Of a DNA stretch of 64,000 bases, positions 9,376 to 18,790 are shown in pieces (the stretch's first letter is position 1; each line of letters starts with the position of its first letter). This stretch comes from Mycolicibacterium lutetiense (GTDB taxonomy: Bacteria; Actinomycetota; Actinomycetes; Mycobacteriales; Mycobacteriaceae): the NCBI RefSeq assembly GCF_017876775.1, contig NZ_JAGIOP010000001.1, forward strand, positions 434,001-498,000. Reading direction: 5' to 3'. A program made the position numbers and the translations under genes. A model generated the notes under the pieces. The model was not told where the DNA came from. It worked only from the letters and a program-made list of their open reading frames with translations, and ran no database searches.

Positions 9376-9389
9376 TGGAACACGTTCTA
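9376..9389. promoter_or_regulatory. KstR operator between thiolase and Rv1059-type gene
   Basis: TGGAACACGTTCTA fits the KstR consensus TNNAACNNGTTNNA at every defined position. KstR is the TetR-family repressor of cholesterol and lipid catabolism genes in mycobacteria. The site lies in the 81-bp gap between two divergent genes and could control both. Confidence 0.8.
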
Positions 9390-9412
9390 GTTTTCTTCGG
9401 AAGGGGTGTTCC

Positions 9413-10462
9413 GTGCTCAAGGTCGTGCAGTGGGCTACCGGTGGCGTCGGCGTTGCCGCGATCAAGGGCGTGCTCGAACATCCTGACCTGGAACTGGTCG
9501 GCTGCTGGGTGCACTCCGAGGCCAAGAACGGCCGCGACGTCGGCGAGATCATCGGCACCGAACCTATCGGCGTCGTCGCCACCAACAGCGTCGAGGAGAT
9601 TCTGGCGCTCGACGCCGACGCGGTGATCTACTCGCCGCTGATCCCCAACCCTGACGAGGTCGCGGCGCTGCTGCGCTCGGGCAAGAACGTCATCACCCCC
9701 GTCGGCTGGCTGTACCCGAGCGAGAAGCAGGCCGCGCCGATGCGGGCCGCCGCACTGGACGGCAATGCCACGCTGCACGGCACCGGCATCGCCCCCGGTG
9801 GGATCAGCGAGAAGTTCCCGCTGGTGTTCTCCGCGATGGCCACCGGAGTGAGTTTCGTTCGTGCCGAGGAGTTTTCCGACCTGCGCACGTATGAGGCACC
9901 CGACGTGGTGCGCCACGTCATGGGATTCGGCGGCACCCCCGACACCGCACTGAGCGGGCCGATGCAGAAGATGCTCGACGGCGGCTTCATCCAGGCCGTC
10001 AAGATGGTCGTCGACCACATCGGGTTCACCATCGACCCGCGGATCCGGGCCACGCAGGAGATCGCCGTGGCCACCGCGCCCATCGACTCGCCGATCGGCG
10101 TGATCGAACCCGGTCAGGTCGCCGGCCGCAAGTTCCACTGGGAGGCCCTCGTCGACGGCGAACCCGTCGTCCGGGTCACGGTGAACTGGCTGATGGGTGA
10201 GGAAAACCTCGACCCTGCATGGACTTTCGGTCCGGCCGGGCAGCGTTACGAGATGGAGGTCCGCGGTAACCCGGACTTCACGGTCATCATCAAGGGCTTC
10301 CAGTCCGAGGCGGGCGAGGAAGGCCCGGAGTCAGGCGTCGTCGCCACCGCCGCGCACTGCGTCAACTCGGTGCCCGCGGTGTGCGCGGCCGAACCCGGCG
10401 TGGTGACCTACCCGGACCTGCCGCTGATCAGCGGTAAGGCCGCTCCAAAGCTCGCCGGCTGA
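9413..10462 (+). CDS. Dihydrodipicolinate-reductase-like NAD(P)-binding protein (Rv1059 type)
   Basis: A 349-residue protein with an N-terminal Rossmann fold ([21 protein letters not shown]) and a long C-terminal alpha/beta domain like those of dihydrodipicolinate reductase relatives and 2,4-diaminopentanoate dehydrogenases. GTG 9413 is supported by AAGGGG seven bases upstream. Location after fadD14 and the KstR box fit Rv1059. The substrate is unknown; regulation suggests a role in steroid or lipid breakdown. Confidence 0.8.
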   Translation: MLKVVQWATGGVGVAAIKGVLEHPDLELVGCWVHSEAKNGRDVGEIIGTEPIGVVATNSVEEILALDADAVIYSPLIPNPDEVAALLRSGKNVITPVGWLYPSEKQAAPMRAAALDGNATLHGTGIAPGGISEKFPLVFSAMATGVSFVRAEEFSDLRTYEAPDVVRHVMGFGGTPDTALSGPMQKMLDGGFIQAVKMVVDHIGFTIDPRIRATQEIAVATAPIDSPIGVIEPGQVAGRKFHWEALVDGEPVVRVTVNWLMGEENLDPAWTFGPAGQRYEMEVRGNPDFTVIIKGFQSEAGEEGPESGVVATAAHCVNSVPAVCAAEPGVVTYPDLPLISGKAAPKLAG

Positions 10463-10488
10463 GCCGGCCATCCGGCCTGAGCTAAGGC

Positions 10489-11544
10489 TCAGGGCCGCAC
10501 CAGAATCCGGATCGGATTGCCCTCCTGGCGCTCCAGCTTGTCGATACCGATCGCGACATCCTCCAGTGACACGATCTCGCTGATCGATCGGGACAGATCC
10601 AACCTGCCCAGCGACACCAGCGTCGCCAGTGTGGAGATGTCGACGTTCTGGTAGCCCAGGTGGCCGAGCACCTGCTTCTGGGTGAGGCCGAACATCGACG
10701 TAGGGCCGATCGTCGGCTCCTGGGCACTCATACCGACCGCAACCAGCCGGCCGCCGACCGTCAACTGGCCGAGCGCCTGCTCGAAAGTCGACTTCAAACC
10801 GACGGCGTCGAACGCCACATCCAGGCCGCGACCCCCGGTGACCTCACCGATCTTCTCGCCGAGGCGGTCGTCTCCCGCGTCGAACGCGTAGTCGGCGCCC
10901 AATTCCACGGCCCGCTCCAGCACCTCGGGTTTGATATCGACCGCGACCACCGGCACCGCGCCCACCAACCGGGCCAGCTGCACGATGTGGGTACCGACCC
11001 CGCCCAGGCCCCACACCCCGACGGACTCGCCGATGCCGACCTTGCCGGTGCGCACCACCGCGCCGTACGGCGTCGACACCGCATCGGCGAGGATCGCCGC
11101 CTGCTCCAGCGGCACGTTGTCGGGAACCCGGGTCAGACCCACCGCCTGGGCCAGCGTGTACTCGGCCCACGCCCCGTCATAGGCGAAGGCCATCAACCGG
11201 ATTCGCAGGCAGTTGGCGATGTCCCCCCGCCCGCAGTTGGGACATTCCATGCAGGGCCGGCCCGCCGCGACGATGACCCGATCGCCCTCGGCCCAGCCGG
11301 TGACGTCGGGGCCGAGCTTGGCGATGGTGCCCGACGCCTCGTGGCCCTGCGTCACCACCGGGGCCTGCGCCGGGAAAGTCCCGTTGATCAGGCTCAGATC
11401 CGAATGGCAGATCCCACAGAACGCCACCTTGACCAGGACCTCGCCCGGTCCCGGCTCGGGAATCGGAACATCTTCCACCACAACTCTTTTGGTGTCGGCG
11501 TAGAAACGCTCGGCCCGCATCGTCGGCCCAAGATCGGATGTCAT
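10489..11544 (-). CDS. Zinc-dependent alcohol dehydrogenase (MDR family)
   Basis: A 351-residue medium-chain dehydrogenase. The catalytic zinc site is visible as CGICHSD and GHEASG, the structural zinc site as four cysteines in CMECPNCGRGDIANC, and the NAD(P) fold as GLGGVGTHIVQLA. ATG 11544 has a strong GGAGGGAAG just upstream. It likely oxidises an alcohol or reduces an aldehyde; the substrate is not evident. It converges with the Rv1059-type gene (26 bases apart). Confidence 0.9.
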   Translation of the reverse strand: MTSDLGPTMRAERFYADTKRVVVEDVPIPEPGPGEVLVKVAFCGICHSDLSLINGTFPAQAPVVTQGHEASGTIAKLGPDVTGWAEGDRVIVAAGRPCMECPNCGRGDIANCLRIRLMAFAYDGAWAEYTLAQAVGLTRVPDNVPLEQAAILADAVSTPYGAVVRTGKVGIGESVGVWGLGGVGTHIVQLARLVGAVPVVAVDIKPEVLERAVELGADYAFDAGDDRLGEKIGEVTGGRGLDVAFDAVGLKSTFEQALGQLTVGGRLVAVGMSAQEPTIGPTSMFGLTQKQVLGHLGYQNVDISTLATLVSLGRLDLSRSISEIVSLEDVAIGIDKLERQEGNPIRILVRP

Positions 11545-11607
11545 GGCTTCCCTCCGTCTGCCCGGTTACTATCCGCATCATGGCACTTGATCGGGCAGGC
11601 TGAGGGC

Positions 11608-12459
11608 ATGTGCCGATTGTTCGGTTTGCACGCCGGTCGCCGACTGGTGCCGGCGACCTTCTGGCTGCTGGACGCCCCGGACAACCTGGCCGCGCAGAGC
11701 CGGCGCAACCCGGACGGCACCGGCCTGGGCATCTTCGGCGCCGACGGAAAACCAGTGCTGCACAAGGAGCCCGTCGCGGCCTGGCAGGACAGCGAATTCG
11801 CCACCGAGGCACACGAAGTCACCGCGACGACCTTCATCGCCCACGTCCGATACGCCTCGACCGGGGCGCTCGACGTGGCGAACACCCATCCGTTCCTCCA
11901 AGATGGTCGCATCTTCGCGCACAACGGGGTGGTTGAAGGCCTGGAGGCGCTGGACGACCGGATACGCGAACTAGAAGTGACGGACCTGGTCGGAGGGCAG
12001 ACCGACTCCGAACGCGTCTTCGCGCTCATCACCGCGGCCGTCCGGGCGCATGACGGCGACGTCGGCGCGGGCATCGTCGACGCCGTCGGCTGGCTGGCCG
12101 ACAACGTACCGATCTACGCCGTCAATCTCCTGCTCAGCACGGCTACCGACATGTGGGCCTTGCGCTACCCCGACACCCACGAGCTGTACGTGCTCGACCG
12201 CAGACATCCGGCGCAGCGGCTGGCGCTCCGCAGCCCCCGCATCCGGGCTGAATCCGGGCCGCTGACGTCGCAGCCGTCGGTGGTGTTCGCCAGCGAACCG
12301 ATGGACGGCGAAGATTGGCAGCTCATCGCCCCCGGCGAGCTGGTGCACGTCGATGCCGACCTGGGGATCGAACGCACGGTGGCATTTCCTGACCCGCCGC
12401 GTCACCTCCTGCACCGTGAGGACCTGTCCGCGAAGGCCGCGGCATCGCAGCACGCTTAG
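11608..12459 (+). CDS. Class II glutamine amidotransferase (Rv1061 type)
   Basis: A 283-residue Ntn-hydrolase domain. After removal of Met1, Cys2 (MCRLFGLHAG) becomes the nucleophile; the family motifs NPDGTGLG, HVRYASTG and the HPF...FAHNGVVEG loop are present. There is no fused synthase domain, so it is a stand-alone glutaminase whose acceptor partner is unknown, like YafJ/Rv1061. A -10-like TACTAT lies at 11566-11571. It is followed 35 bases later by a patatin gene on the same strand. Confidence 0.85.
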   Translation: MCRLFGLHAGRRLVPATFWLLDAPDNLAAQSRRNPDGTGLGIFGADGKPVLHKEPVAAWQDSEFATEAHEVTATTFIAHVRYASTGALDVANTHPFLQDGRIFAHNGVVEGLEALDDRIRELEVTDLVGGQTDSERVFALITAAVRAHDGDVGAGIVDAVGWLADNVPIYAVNLLLSTATDMWALRYPDTHELYVLDRRHPAQRLALRSPRIRAESGPLTSQPSVVFASEPMDGEDWQLIAPGELVHVDADLGIERTVAFPDPPRHLLHREDLSAKAAASQHA

Positions 12460-12494
12460 CCGCGCTTTCCGGCGCCCTGGCAGACTCGACGTTC

Positions 12495-13352
12495 GTGACT
12501 TCCAAACGTGCACTGGTGCTCGCTGGTGGCGGTATCGCCGGAATCGCCTGGGAGACCGGCATCCTGCAGGGCATCGCCGACGAATCTCCCGAAACGGCGG
12601 ACGCGTTGCTCGCCTCCGATGTGCTCGTCGGCACGTCAGCCGGCTCGACCGTGTCAGCGCAGCTCAGCAGTGGGCTGAGCCTGCAGGAGCTATTCGAACT
12701 CCAGGTCGGCACCACGTCCGCTGAACTCGACCCGGGCGTGGGGATCGACAACGTCACCGACCTGTTCGTCAAGGCGATGCTGACGCCCAACACCACCAGG
12801 GCACAGAAACTGCAGGGCATCGGTGCCGTGGCACTGAGCACCGACACCGTCGCCGCGGCGGTACGGCGCAAGGTGATCGAAGCGCGGCTGCCCTCGCATG
12901 ACTGGCCCGACCGGGTACTACGGATCTCGGCCATCGATATCGATACCGGCGAGCTGGTGACGCTCGACTCCGAATCCGGGGCGTCGCTGGTCGACGCCGT
13001 CGCCGCCAGTTGCGCGGTACCTGGGGTGTGGCCGGTCGTGACGATCGGCGGCCGCCGGTTCATGGACGGCGGCATCGGCAGCGCGGTCAACATGGTCCTG
13101 GCCGCCGACTGTGACACCGCGGTGGCACTCGTCCCGCAAGGTCGATCGACACCGTCGCCGTTCGGTGCCGGTGCGGCCGAGGAGGTCGACGGCTTCGACG
13201 GGCGGTCACTCGGGATCTTCGCCGACGACGATGCCCTGGCCGCGTTCGGCAAGAACCCCCTCGACCCGGCCTGCCGGGTGCCATCGGCTCACGCGGGCCG
13301 GGCGCAGGGCCGACAGGTGGCGGCCGAGGTCGCAGAATTTCTGGCGGGCTGA
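12495..13352 (+). CDS. Patatin-like phospholipase (Rv1062 type)
   Basis: A 285-residue patatin-family acyl hydrolase. It has the glycine-rich oxyanion loop GGGIAG near the N-terminus, the nucleophile elbow GTSAG (Ser48) and the DGG motif with the catalytic Asp near residue 190. No signal peptide. It probably cleaves acyl chains from phospholipids. Its stop lies one base from that of a second patatin gene on the opposite strand. Confidence 0.87.
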   Translation: MTSKRALVLAGGGIAGIAWETGILQGIADESPETADALLASDVLVGTSAGSTVSAQLSSGLSLQELFELQVGTTSAELDPGVGIDNVTDLFVKAMLTPNTTRAQKLQGIGAVALSTDTVAAAVRRKVIEARLPSHDWPDRVLRISAIDIDTGELVTLDSESGASLVDAVAASCAVPGVWPVVTIGGRRFMDGGIGSAVNMVLAADCDTAVALVPQGRSTPSPFGAGAAEEVDGFDGRSLGIFADDDALAAFGKNPLDPACRVPSAHAGRAQGRQVAAEVAEFLAG

Positions 13353-13353
13353 T

Positions 13354-14340
13354 TCAGCCGTCGAGCTTCGCCGCGGCCAACTCCTGCCCGGCGGCGATCA
13401 CCTCGGCTGCCCGGTTGAACTCCAGACTGCGGCACACCGAGCGCGGCACCTCGATGAGCAGATCCGGCGGATAGGCCGCCAGCGTGTGGCGGGCCAGCGC
13501 GGCCTGGGCGATGTCGATGGTGCGGTACATGACCTCGAAGCTGCCCAGCCGCGGGAGATCGGCCGGCTGCACCTCGTCCGGCTCGACGTCGGGCTCGGCG
13601 TCCGCCTCGGCGTCGGGGTAAGTGCCGGGCACCGAGGACCCGAACCGACTCAGGATGGCCCGGGCCGTCGGCCGGTCCAGCACATTGCGCACCGAGGTGG
13701 TGTCGAGCACCGCCGAGGTGCTGCGCAGCATCCGGTCGAGCCATTCGGTGCTCGGCTTCGGATCGTGCTCGGCGGCGGGTATCGCGGCCGTCCCGGGATC
13801 ACCGCCGGACAGGCTGACCGCGATGGTCAGATCGGCGTTGACCGCGGCGATCGGCGCCATGGGCAGCGGGTCGAGAATGCCGCCGTCGCCGAGCAATCGG
13901 CCGTCCAGCACGTACGGGGCGATCACGCCGGGGATGGCGATCGAGGCGCGGATCGCCGAATCCACCGGGCCGCGCTGCAGCCACACCGGTTTCCCCGCAA
14001 TGAGATCGGTGGCGACCGCGGTGTAGGGGATCGGCAGCTCCTCGATGGTGACCTCGCCGAGAATGTCACGCACCGCGTCCAGGATCTTCCCCGCACGCAG
14101 GATGCCGGCCGCGCTGATCGACGGGTCGAGTAGCCGCAGCACCGCGCGCTGAGTCAGTGTTCGGGCCCATTCGGCGAAATCATCGAGCCTGCCCGCCGCG
14201 TGCAGGCCGCCGACGAGTGCGCCCATCGACGAGCCGGAGATGCCGACGATCTCGTGCCCGCGGGACTGCAACTCGTGGATCACCCCGATGTGGGCGTAGC
14301 CGCGAGCCCCGCCACTGCCGAGGGCCAGAGCAACACGCAT
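13354..14340 (-). CDS. Patatin-like phospholipase (Rv1063c type)
   Basis: A 328-residue patatin domain with GSGGARG, the elbow GSSMG (Ser near residue 38) and DGGILDPLP with the catalytic Asp near residue 186. An acidic low-complexity stretch (DAEADAEPDVEPDE) separates the catalytic part from a C-terminal helical segment. ATG 14340 begins the oxyanion-loop strand (MRVALALGSGG), as is usual in this family. It converges with the other patatin gene. Confidence 0.87.
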   Translation of the reverse strand: MRVALALGSGGARGYAHIGVIHELQSRGHEIVGISGSSMGALVGGLHAAGRLDDFAEWARTLTQRAVLRLLDPSISAAGILRAGKILDAVRDILGEVTIEELPIPYTAVATDLIAGKPVWLQRGPVDSAIRASIAIPGVIAPYVLDGRLLGDGGILDPLPMAPIAAVNADLTIAVSLSGGDPGTAAIPAAEHDPKPSTEWLDRMLRSTSAVLDTTSVRNVLDRPTARAILSRFGSSVPGTYPDAEADAEPDVEPDEVQPADLPRLGSFEVMYRTIDIAQAALARHTLAAYPPDLLIEVPRSVCRSLEFNRAAEVIAAGQELAAAKLDG

Positions 14341-14610
14341 ACCGCCATTGTCCCCCAGCGCGCGATCCTCGAAAGTCTTAGAGCATGGTTTGAGACCAGT
14401 TCTGCATCTGCCGCACCGTGGTGATGCCAACTAGCATCGGTACAAGGACATTTCGCCCTGGCCCGCGCCGCAGGACGGGCAGGCAGTCAAATTGACGAGC
14501 TGACATGGTTGCACAGTCGATCATTCGCAAGATGTGCAGAACAGCACTTCTGGGCCGGGCCACGAATGCCTACCGTTCTGGCATCTCGCCAACCAACTAC
14601 AGGAGAAGTT
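14341..14610. other. 270-bp promoter region of the glutamate dehydrogenase gene
   Basis: No gene supported. It contains a small inverted repeat GTCAA-A-TTGAC at 14486-14496, whose right half overlaps a possible -35 (TTGACG). A short minus-strand frame at 14378-14563 has no support. Confidence 0.35.
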
Positions 14611-15912
14611 GTGACCACGATCGAACACACTGCGTCCGATCTCGCCCGGCGACCGCATCCGGCCACAGCGCACGGAAATCCGTTCGACGACGCACGCGCT
14701 CAACTTCGCGATGCCGTCAGGATCCTGGGCTACGACGACGGTATGTACGAGCTGCTGGCCAATCCGCGCCGCGAGCTCACCGTGGCCGTGCCGCTGCGGC
14801 GAGATTCCGGTGAGATGGAACTCCTCATCGGACATCGCGTGCAACACAACGTCTCTCGGGGTCCGGCGAAGGGCGGGTTGCGTTATTCCCCCGACGTCAC
14901 ACTCGACGAGGTTCGCGCCCTGGCGATGTGGATGACGTGGAAGTGCGCACTGCTCGATGTGCCTTACGGCGGTGCGAAAGGTGGCATTCGGATCGACCCG
15001 CGTCAGTACAGCTCCTCGGAACTGGAACGGGTCACCCGCCGCTACACCAGTGAGATCAGTCCGCTGATCGGGCCGGACCATGACATCCCCGCGCCCGACG
15101 TCGGGACCGACGAGCAGACCATGGCCTGGATGATGGACACCTATTCTGTCCAGAAGGGGCACACCGTTCTCGGTGTCACTACCGGAAAACCGGTGAGTCT
15201 CGGTGGTTCTCTGGGCCGCGCCACGTCGACGTCGCGCGGAGTCGTCCATGTGGCACTGGCTGCGCTGCGGTCCAGGGGCATCCGGGCCGAAGGTTCCACG
15301 GCCGCGGTGCAGGGCTTCGGGAAGGTTGGTCGGCACGCGGCGCGCTTCCTGGACGATGCCGGAGTGCGCGTCGTCGCCGTGTCCGACCAGTACGGCGCCA
15401 TCAGGGCAGATTCCGGTCTCGACATCGCGACCTTGGCGAGTCATGTCGACGCCACCGGCTCGGTAGTCGGTTTCGCAGATGCCGACGCAATCAGCAACGA
15501 AGACTTGCTCGCGGTCGACGTCGATCTGCTGGTACCCGCGGCCGTCGAGGGTGTGATCCACGCGGGTAATGCGGGGCAGATCAAGGCCACCGTTGTCGTC
15601 GAGGGAGCCAACGGACCTACGACCCCGGAGGCCGACCGCCTTCTCAATGAGGCTGGAACACTGGTCGTTCCCGACATTCTGGCCAACGCCGGCGGCGTCA
15701 TCGTCTCGTATTTCGAGTGGGTGCAAGCCAATCAGGCTTACTGGTGGGGTGTCGACGAAGTCGAGGCCCGGCTGGCCGAACGCATGCTGACCGCGTGGGA
15801 GCACGTCAGCGCCCACGCCGAGAAACTGCAGCTGCCGCTTCGCGCCGCCGCGACCTGCCTGGCCGTCGAACGCGTCGCCCAGGCCGGACAACTACGCGGG
15901 CTCTACCCCTAG
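14611..15912 (+). CDS. gdhA: Glutamate (Glu/Leu/Phe/Val) dehydrogenase
   Basis: A 433-residue hexameric-type glutamate dehydrogenase interconverting glutamate and 2-oxoglutarate plus ammonia with NAD(P). The substrate-binding PAKGGLRYSP and PYGGAKGGI lysines, the Asp of PAPDVGT, the Rossmann motif QGFGKVGRHAA and EGANGPTT are all present. GTG 14611 is preceded by AGGAGAAG. It differs from the very large NAD-GDH of mycobacteria and has no counterpart I know in this interval of M. tuberculosis, so it may be an accessory gene. Cofactor preference is not certain. Confidence 0.88.
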   Translation: MTTIEHTASDLARRPHPATAHGNPFDDARAQLRDAVRILGYDDGMYELLANPRRELTVAVPLRRDSGEMELLIGHRVQHNVSRGPAKGGLRYSPDVTLDEVRALAMWMTWKCALLDVPYGGAKGGIRIDPRQYSSSELERVTRRYTSEISPLIGPDHDIPAPDVGTDEQTMAWMMDTYSVQKGHTVLGVTTGKPVSLGGSLGRATSTSRGVVHVALAALRSRGIRAEGSTAAVQGFGKVGRHAARFLDDAGVRVVAVSDQYGAIRADSGLDIATLASHVDATGSVVGFADADAISNEDLLAVDVDLLVPAAVEGVIHAGNAGQIKATVVVEGANGPTTPEADRLLNEAGTLVVPDILANAGGVIVSYFEWVQANQAYWWGVDEVEARLAERMLTAWEHVSAHAEKLQLPLRAAATCLAVERVAQAGQLRGLYP

Positions 15913-15991
15913 CGCCGATACGGAAGAATTCCCGGCGCAGGCACATTCGCAGTTTCGCCCACCACAGACTCATTCGTGGGAGGGTTGAACC

Positions 15992-17701
15992 GTGGGAGCG
16001 TCAACGTGCGCGCGAAAGCTCGGTCGCCCCAAACCCCGCGATGTGATCTCCGGGCTGGTCACCGGACTGTTCTCCATCCCCGAGGGCATGGCCTACGCCA
16101 GTATCGGTGGGTTCAACCCGGTCACCGGTATCTATGCCGGTGTGGTGCCCGGCATCATCGGCTCCCTGTTCGCGCGCACGGTGCTGATGGTGACCACATT
16201 GACGAGCGCCATCGCGCTGACGTCGCGCAGCGTGCTCAAGGAGGCCGGGCTGGATCCGCAGGATCCGGCCAATATCGCCGCACTGGCGGTCGTGGTCGGT
16301 GCGGTGATGCTGCTGTTCGGCCTGCTGCGGTTCGGCTCGATCATGAACTTCGTCTCCAATGCGGTGATGACCGGCTTCTCCACCGGCATCGCCCTGCAGA
16401 TCGTGGCCGGCGTCCTCGGCGACGCCACCGGCTACAAACCGCAGAGCGGCAACACCATTGGCAAGTTCATCGACGCGTTGGCACATATCGGGCTCTGGCA
16501 TCCGACCGCCGTCGCCGTCGCGCTGGGCACCGTCGCGGTGTGGGCAGTGTTCCACTTCATCAAACCGCTCGAATCGTTCGCGACGTTGCTGGCGCTCGTC
16601 GTGGTCACGTCGGCGACCGCGGCGTTCAAGATCGACGTCGAAACCGTAGGGGACATCGCCTCGATCGCGAATGCGCTTCCGCCGGTGACCCTTCCGAACT
16701 TCGCCGCCATGCCCGAGCTGATCGTCGGCGGCGTGGCGGTAGCCCTCGTCGCGCTGGCCCAGGCCGCCGGAATCTCCGCCGCTGTGCCCAACCCGGACGG
16801 CAGCCGCACCAACATGAACGGCGATTTCCTGGCCCAGGGTGCGGCGAATGTGGCCGGCGGACTGTTCGGGGCGTTGCCGGCAGGCGGCTCACTGTCACGC
16901 ACCGGGGTGGCGACCTCGGCGGGCGCCCAGACCCGGTGGGCGGGCATCTTCGCCGGGCTCTGGCTTGCCGTGTTGGTGCTGGTCGCCGGGTCGGCCGCCG
17001 AGATCATCCCGATGCCGGTGATCGGCGGGTTGATCCTGGTGATCGGCGCCGAGCTGATCGTCGGCCGGCTGCCCGACATCAAGCTGGTGCTGCGGGTCGC
17101 TCCACTGTCGGCGGTGGCGATGCTGGTGACCTTCGCGGCGACCACGCAACTCCCGCTGCACACCGCGATCCTCATCGGCGTCATCACCTCACTGGTGCTC
17201 TACTGCGCCAAAGCGGCCAAAGCCGCGCAGCTGATGGCGCTGACCCCGGCGCCGGGCGGTGGCTGGCAGCAGGCACCGGTGCCGGAGCGGTGCGCCAGCG
17301 ATGACGTCACCGTGCTGCATTACGCCGGGGTCGGGCTGTTCGCCGAAGTGGCCCGCATCGACGAAACCTGGCCGCGCGCCGATGGCACCACCAACGCCGT
17401 CGTCGTGCTCAGCCTGCGCGCGCTGCCCGATGTGCCGTCATCGGTGACCATCAAGGCCATGCGCCGCTGGGCCGGGCAGCTGACCGACAACAACGGACGG
17501 CTCATCATCTGCGGGGTCGACGCCGCCACCGCGGAGGTGCTGCGGCGGGGCGGGCTCGACGACCTGCTGGGCGACGACGGCATCGTCCCGGCGTCCGACC
17601 GGGTCTTCGGCGCGCTCGACACCGCAGTCGAGCGGGGGCGCGCCTGGGTGGCCGCCCAGAGCGGCGGACCGGGAGATTTGCCGCAGCGTGATTCGAACTA
17701 G
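15992..17701 (+). CDS. SulP-family anion permease with STAS domain
   Basis: A 569-residue protein with a hydrophobic core of 10-14 segments (residues about 15-420) and a C-terminal soluble STAS-like domain (about 440-550). The SulP signatures GLFSIPEGMAYA, NPVTGIYAG and the GGSLSRTGVA loop are clear. Transported anion (sulfate, bicarbonate or dicarboxylate) cannot be decided. GGGAGG precedes GTG 15992. The final TAG overlaps the stop codon of lpqV on the other strand (shared CTAG at 17698-17701). Confidence 0.88.
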   Translation: MGASTCARKLGRPKPRDVISGLVTGLFSIPEGMAYASIGGFNPVTGIYAGVVPGIIGSLFARTVLMVTTLTSAIALTSRSVLKEAGLDPQDPANIAALAVVVGAVMLLFGLLRFGSIMNFVSNAVMTGFSTGIALQIVAGVLGDATGYKPQSGNTIGKFIDALAHIGLWHPTAVAVALGTVAVWAVFHFIKPLESFATLLALVVVTSATAAFKIDVETVGDIASIANALPPVTLPNFAAMPELIVGGVAVALVALAQAAGISAAVPNPDGSRTNMNGDFLAQGAANVAGGLFGALPAGGSLSRTGVATSAGAQTRWAGIFAGLWLAVLVLVAGSAAEIIPMPVIGGLILVIGAELIVGRLPDIKLVLRVAPLSAVAMLVTFAATTQLPLHTAILIGVITSLVLYCAKAAKAAQLMALTPAPGGGWQQAPVPERCASDDVTVLHYAGVGLFAEVARIDETWPRADGTTNAVVVLSLRALPDVPSSVTIKAMRRWAGQLTDNNGRLIICGVDAATAEVLRRGGLDDLLGDDGIVPASDRVFGALDTAVERGRAWVAAQSGGPGDLPQRDSN

Positions 17702-18156
17702 CTGCAGAGCTCGTCGGCCGCTGCCTGCGCGGCAACGACGACCGCAGCCTGACGTCCCGGCTCGAGATCAGCCCAGGCCACGTTGTAGGTGCCCGGACCA
17801 GGCGCCGCCTCGGGCGCCTGGACGCTCGCCAGGTAGGGCTCGATCTGCGCCTTGAGGTCCCCGCCCTTGGCCTCCATCCAGATCTTGGCGGCGTGACAGG
17901 CCTGGAAGTACTCCTCTTCGGTGGACTGCGCGTCGGCACCGACCGCGGTCGTGACCCCACCGGGGGACACCGCGACCTCGCCCGGCTTGGCCGTCGGGGT
18001 CGACGATTCCGACGTCGCGGTGGCTTGCGGCGACGGTGCCGTGGATTCCCCGGATTGCCCCTGGCCGGCCTCGGTCGAGCATCCGATCAGCAGGCTCAGG
18101 CCTGCAGCGGCGACGGTTCCGGCGGTCAGGCGGGTGGTCCACGTGTAACGGCGCAT
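17698..18156 (-). CDS. lpqV: Lipoprotein LpqV
   Basis: A 152-residue lipoprotein. A signal sequence with twin basic residues leads to the lipobox LLIGC, with the lipidated Cys at residue 26. A Ser/Thr/Pro-rich linker follows, then a small domain with Cys near the middle (FQACHAAK) and at the C-terminus. Location beside the Rv1065 and Rv1066 counterparts identifies it as LpqV (Rv1064c). Function unknown. It is probably leaderless, with TAGATT six bases before ATG. Confidence 0.85.
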   Translation of the reverse strand: MRRYTWTTRLTAGTVAAAGLSLLIGCSTEAGQGQSGESTAPSPQATATSESSTPTAKPGEVAVSPGGVTTAVGADAQSTEEEYFQACHAAKIWMEAKGGDLKAQIEPYLASVQAPEAAPGPGTYNVAWADLEPGRQAAVVVAAQAAADELCS

Positions 18157-18162
18157 GCAGCC

Positions 18163-18168
18163 AATCTA
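18163..18168 (-). promoter_or_regulatory. -10 hexamer of leaderless lpqV
   Basis: TAGATT on the minus strand, six bases before the ATG at 18156. Confidence 0.45.
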
Positions 18169-18274
18169 TGCAACACTGGCCCACATGACGGAAGGGACCG
18201 GATTCCAGGAGTGTTGTCGGGCGCGTTAGCGGACCCGTCCATCCTTTCCGACCGTCATTCCTGGAGTTTCTCTG

Positions 18275-18790
18275 ATGCTGTCCACACTTGCGCCTGTTCC
18301 TGCGGTTTCCGCGCCCACCCGGCTGCGCTTGCCCGATCTGCTGCACACCACCGACCGCGCCGCCGACGACGTGCTGTCCGGCCGCTACGACCGCCTGCTG
18401 CGCGGGCTGCCCAAGGACGACCGGTGGTACACCCGGTTATCCGGTGACGACGAAGTCGAGGTCTGGCTGATCAGCTGGGTGCCCGACAAGGCCACCGAAC
18501 TACACGACCACGGCGGCTCCCTGGGTGCCTTGACCGTGGTGTCCGGCGAGCTGACCGAATCCCGTTGGAACGGTGAGGTGTTGCGTCACCGGCGGCTCGA
18601 GGCCGGGGACCAGGCCGCCTTCCCGCTGGGCTGGGTCCACGACGTGGTGCAGGCACCCGACGCGGTGGCTGGGCCGACCTTGAGTGTGCACGCCTACTCG
18701 CCGCCACTGACGGCGATGTCCTACTACGAGGTGACACCGCAGAAGACGTTGCGCCGCAACCGTACCGAGCTCACCGACGCGCCGGAGTGA
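18275..18790 (+). CDS. Cysteine dioxygenase type I (cupin), Rv1065 type
   Basis: A 171-residue cupin. The iron ligands can be assigned to the two histidines of ELHDHGG and the histidine of GWVHDV, as in cysteine dioxygenases, which oxidise cysteine to cysteine sulfinate. A GGAG eight bases upstream supports ATG 18275. Its stop codon overlaps the start of a rhodanese gene, which suggests a joint role in sulfur metabolism. Confidence 0.82.
   Translation: MLSTLAPVPAVSAPTRLRLPDLLHTTDRAADDVLSGRYDRLLRGLPKDDRWYTRLSGDDEVEVWLISWVPDKATELHDHGGSLGALTVVSGELTESRWNGEVLRHRRLEAGDQAAFPLGWVHDVVQAPDAVAGPTLSVHAYSPPLTAMSYYEVTPQKTLRRNRTELTDAPE

Noticed and set aside
14378..14563. Minus-strand frame upstream of the glutamate dehydrogenase gene as a gene remnant
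   Set aside because: No recognisable domain or ribosome binding site; the composition is not coding-like.
14521..15891. Long antisense frames, for example 14521-15891 minus, 2317-3663 minus and 633-1988 minus
   Set aside because: They are shadows of real genes in high-GC DNA: no family motifs, low-complexity Arg/Gly/His composition, and genuine proteins on the other strand.
18202..18267. Direct repeat ATTCC[A/T]GGAGT upstream of the cysteine dioxygenase gene as an operator
   Set aside because: The second copy includes the ribosome binding site and the repeat is only 11 bases; chance is likely.
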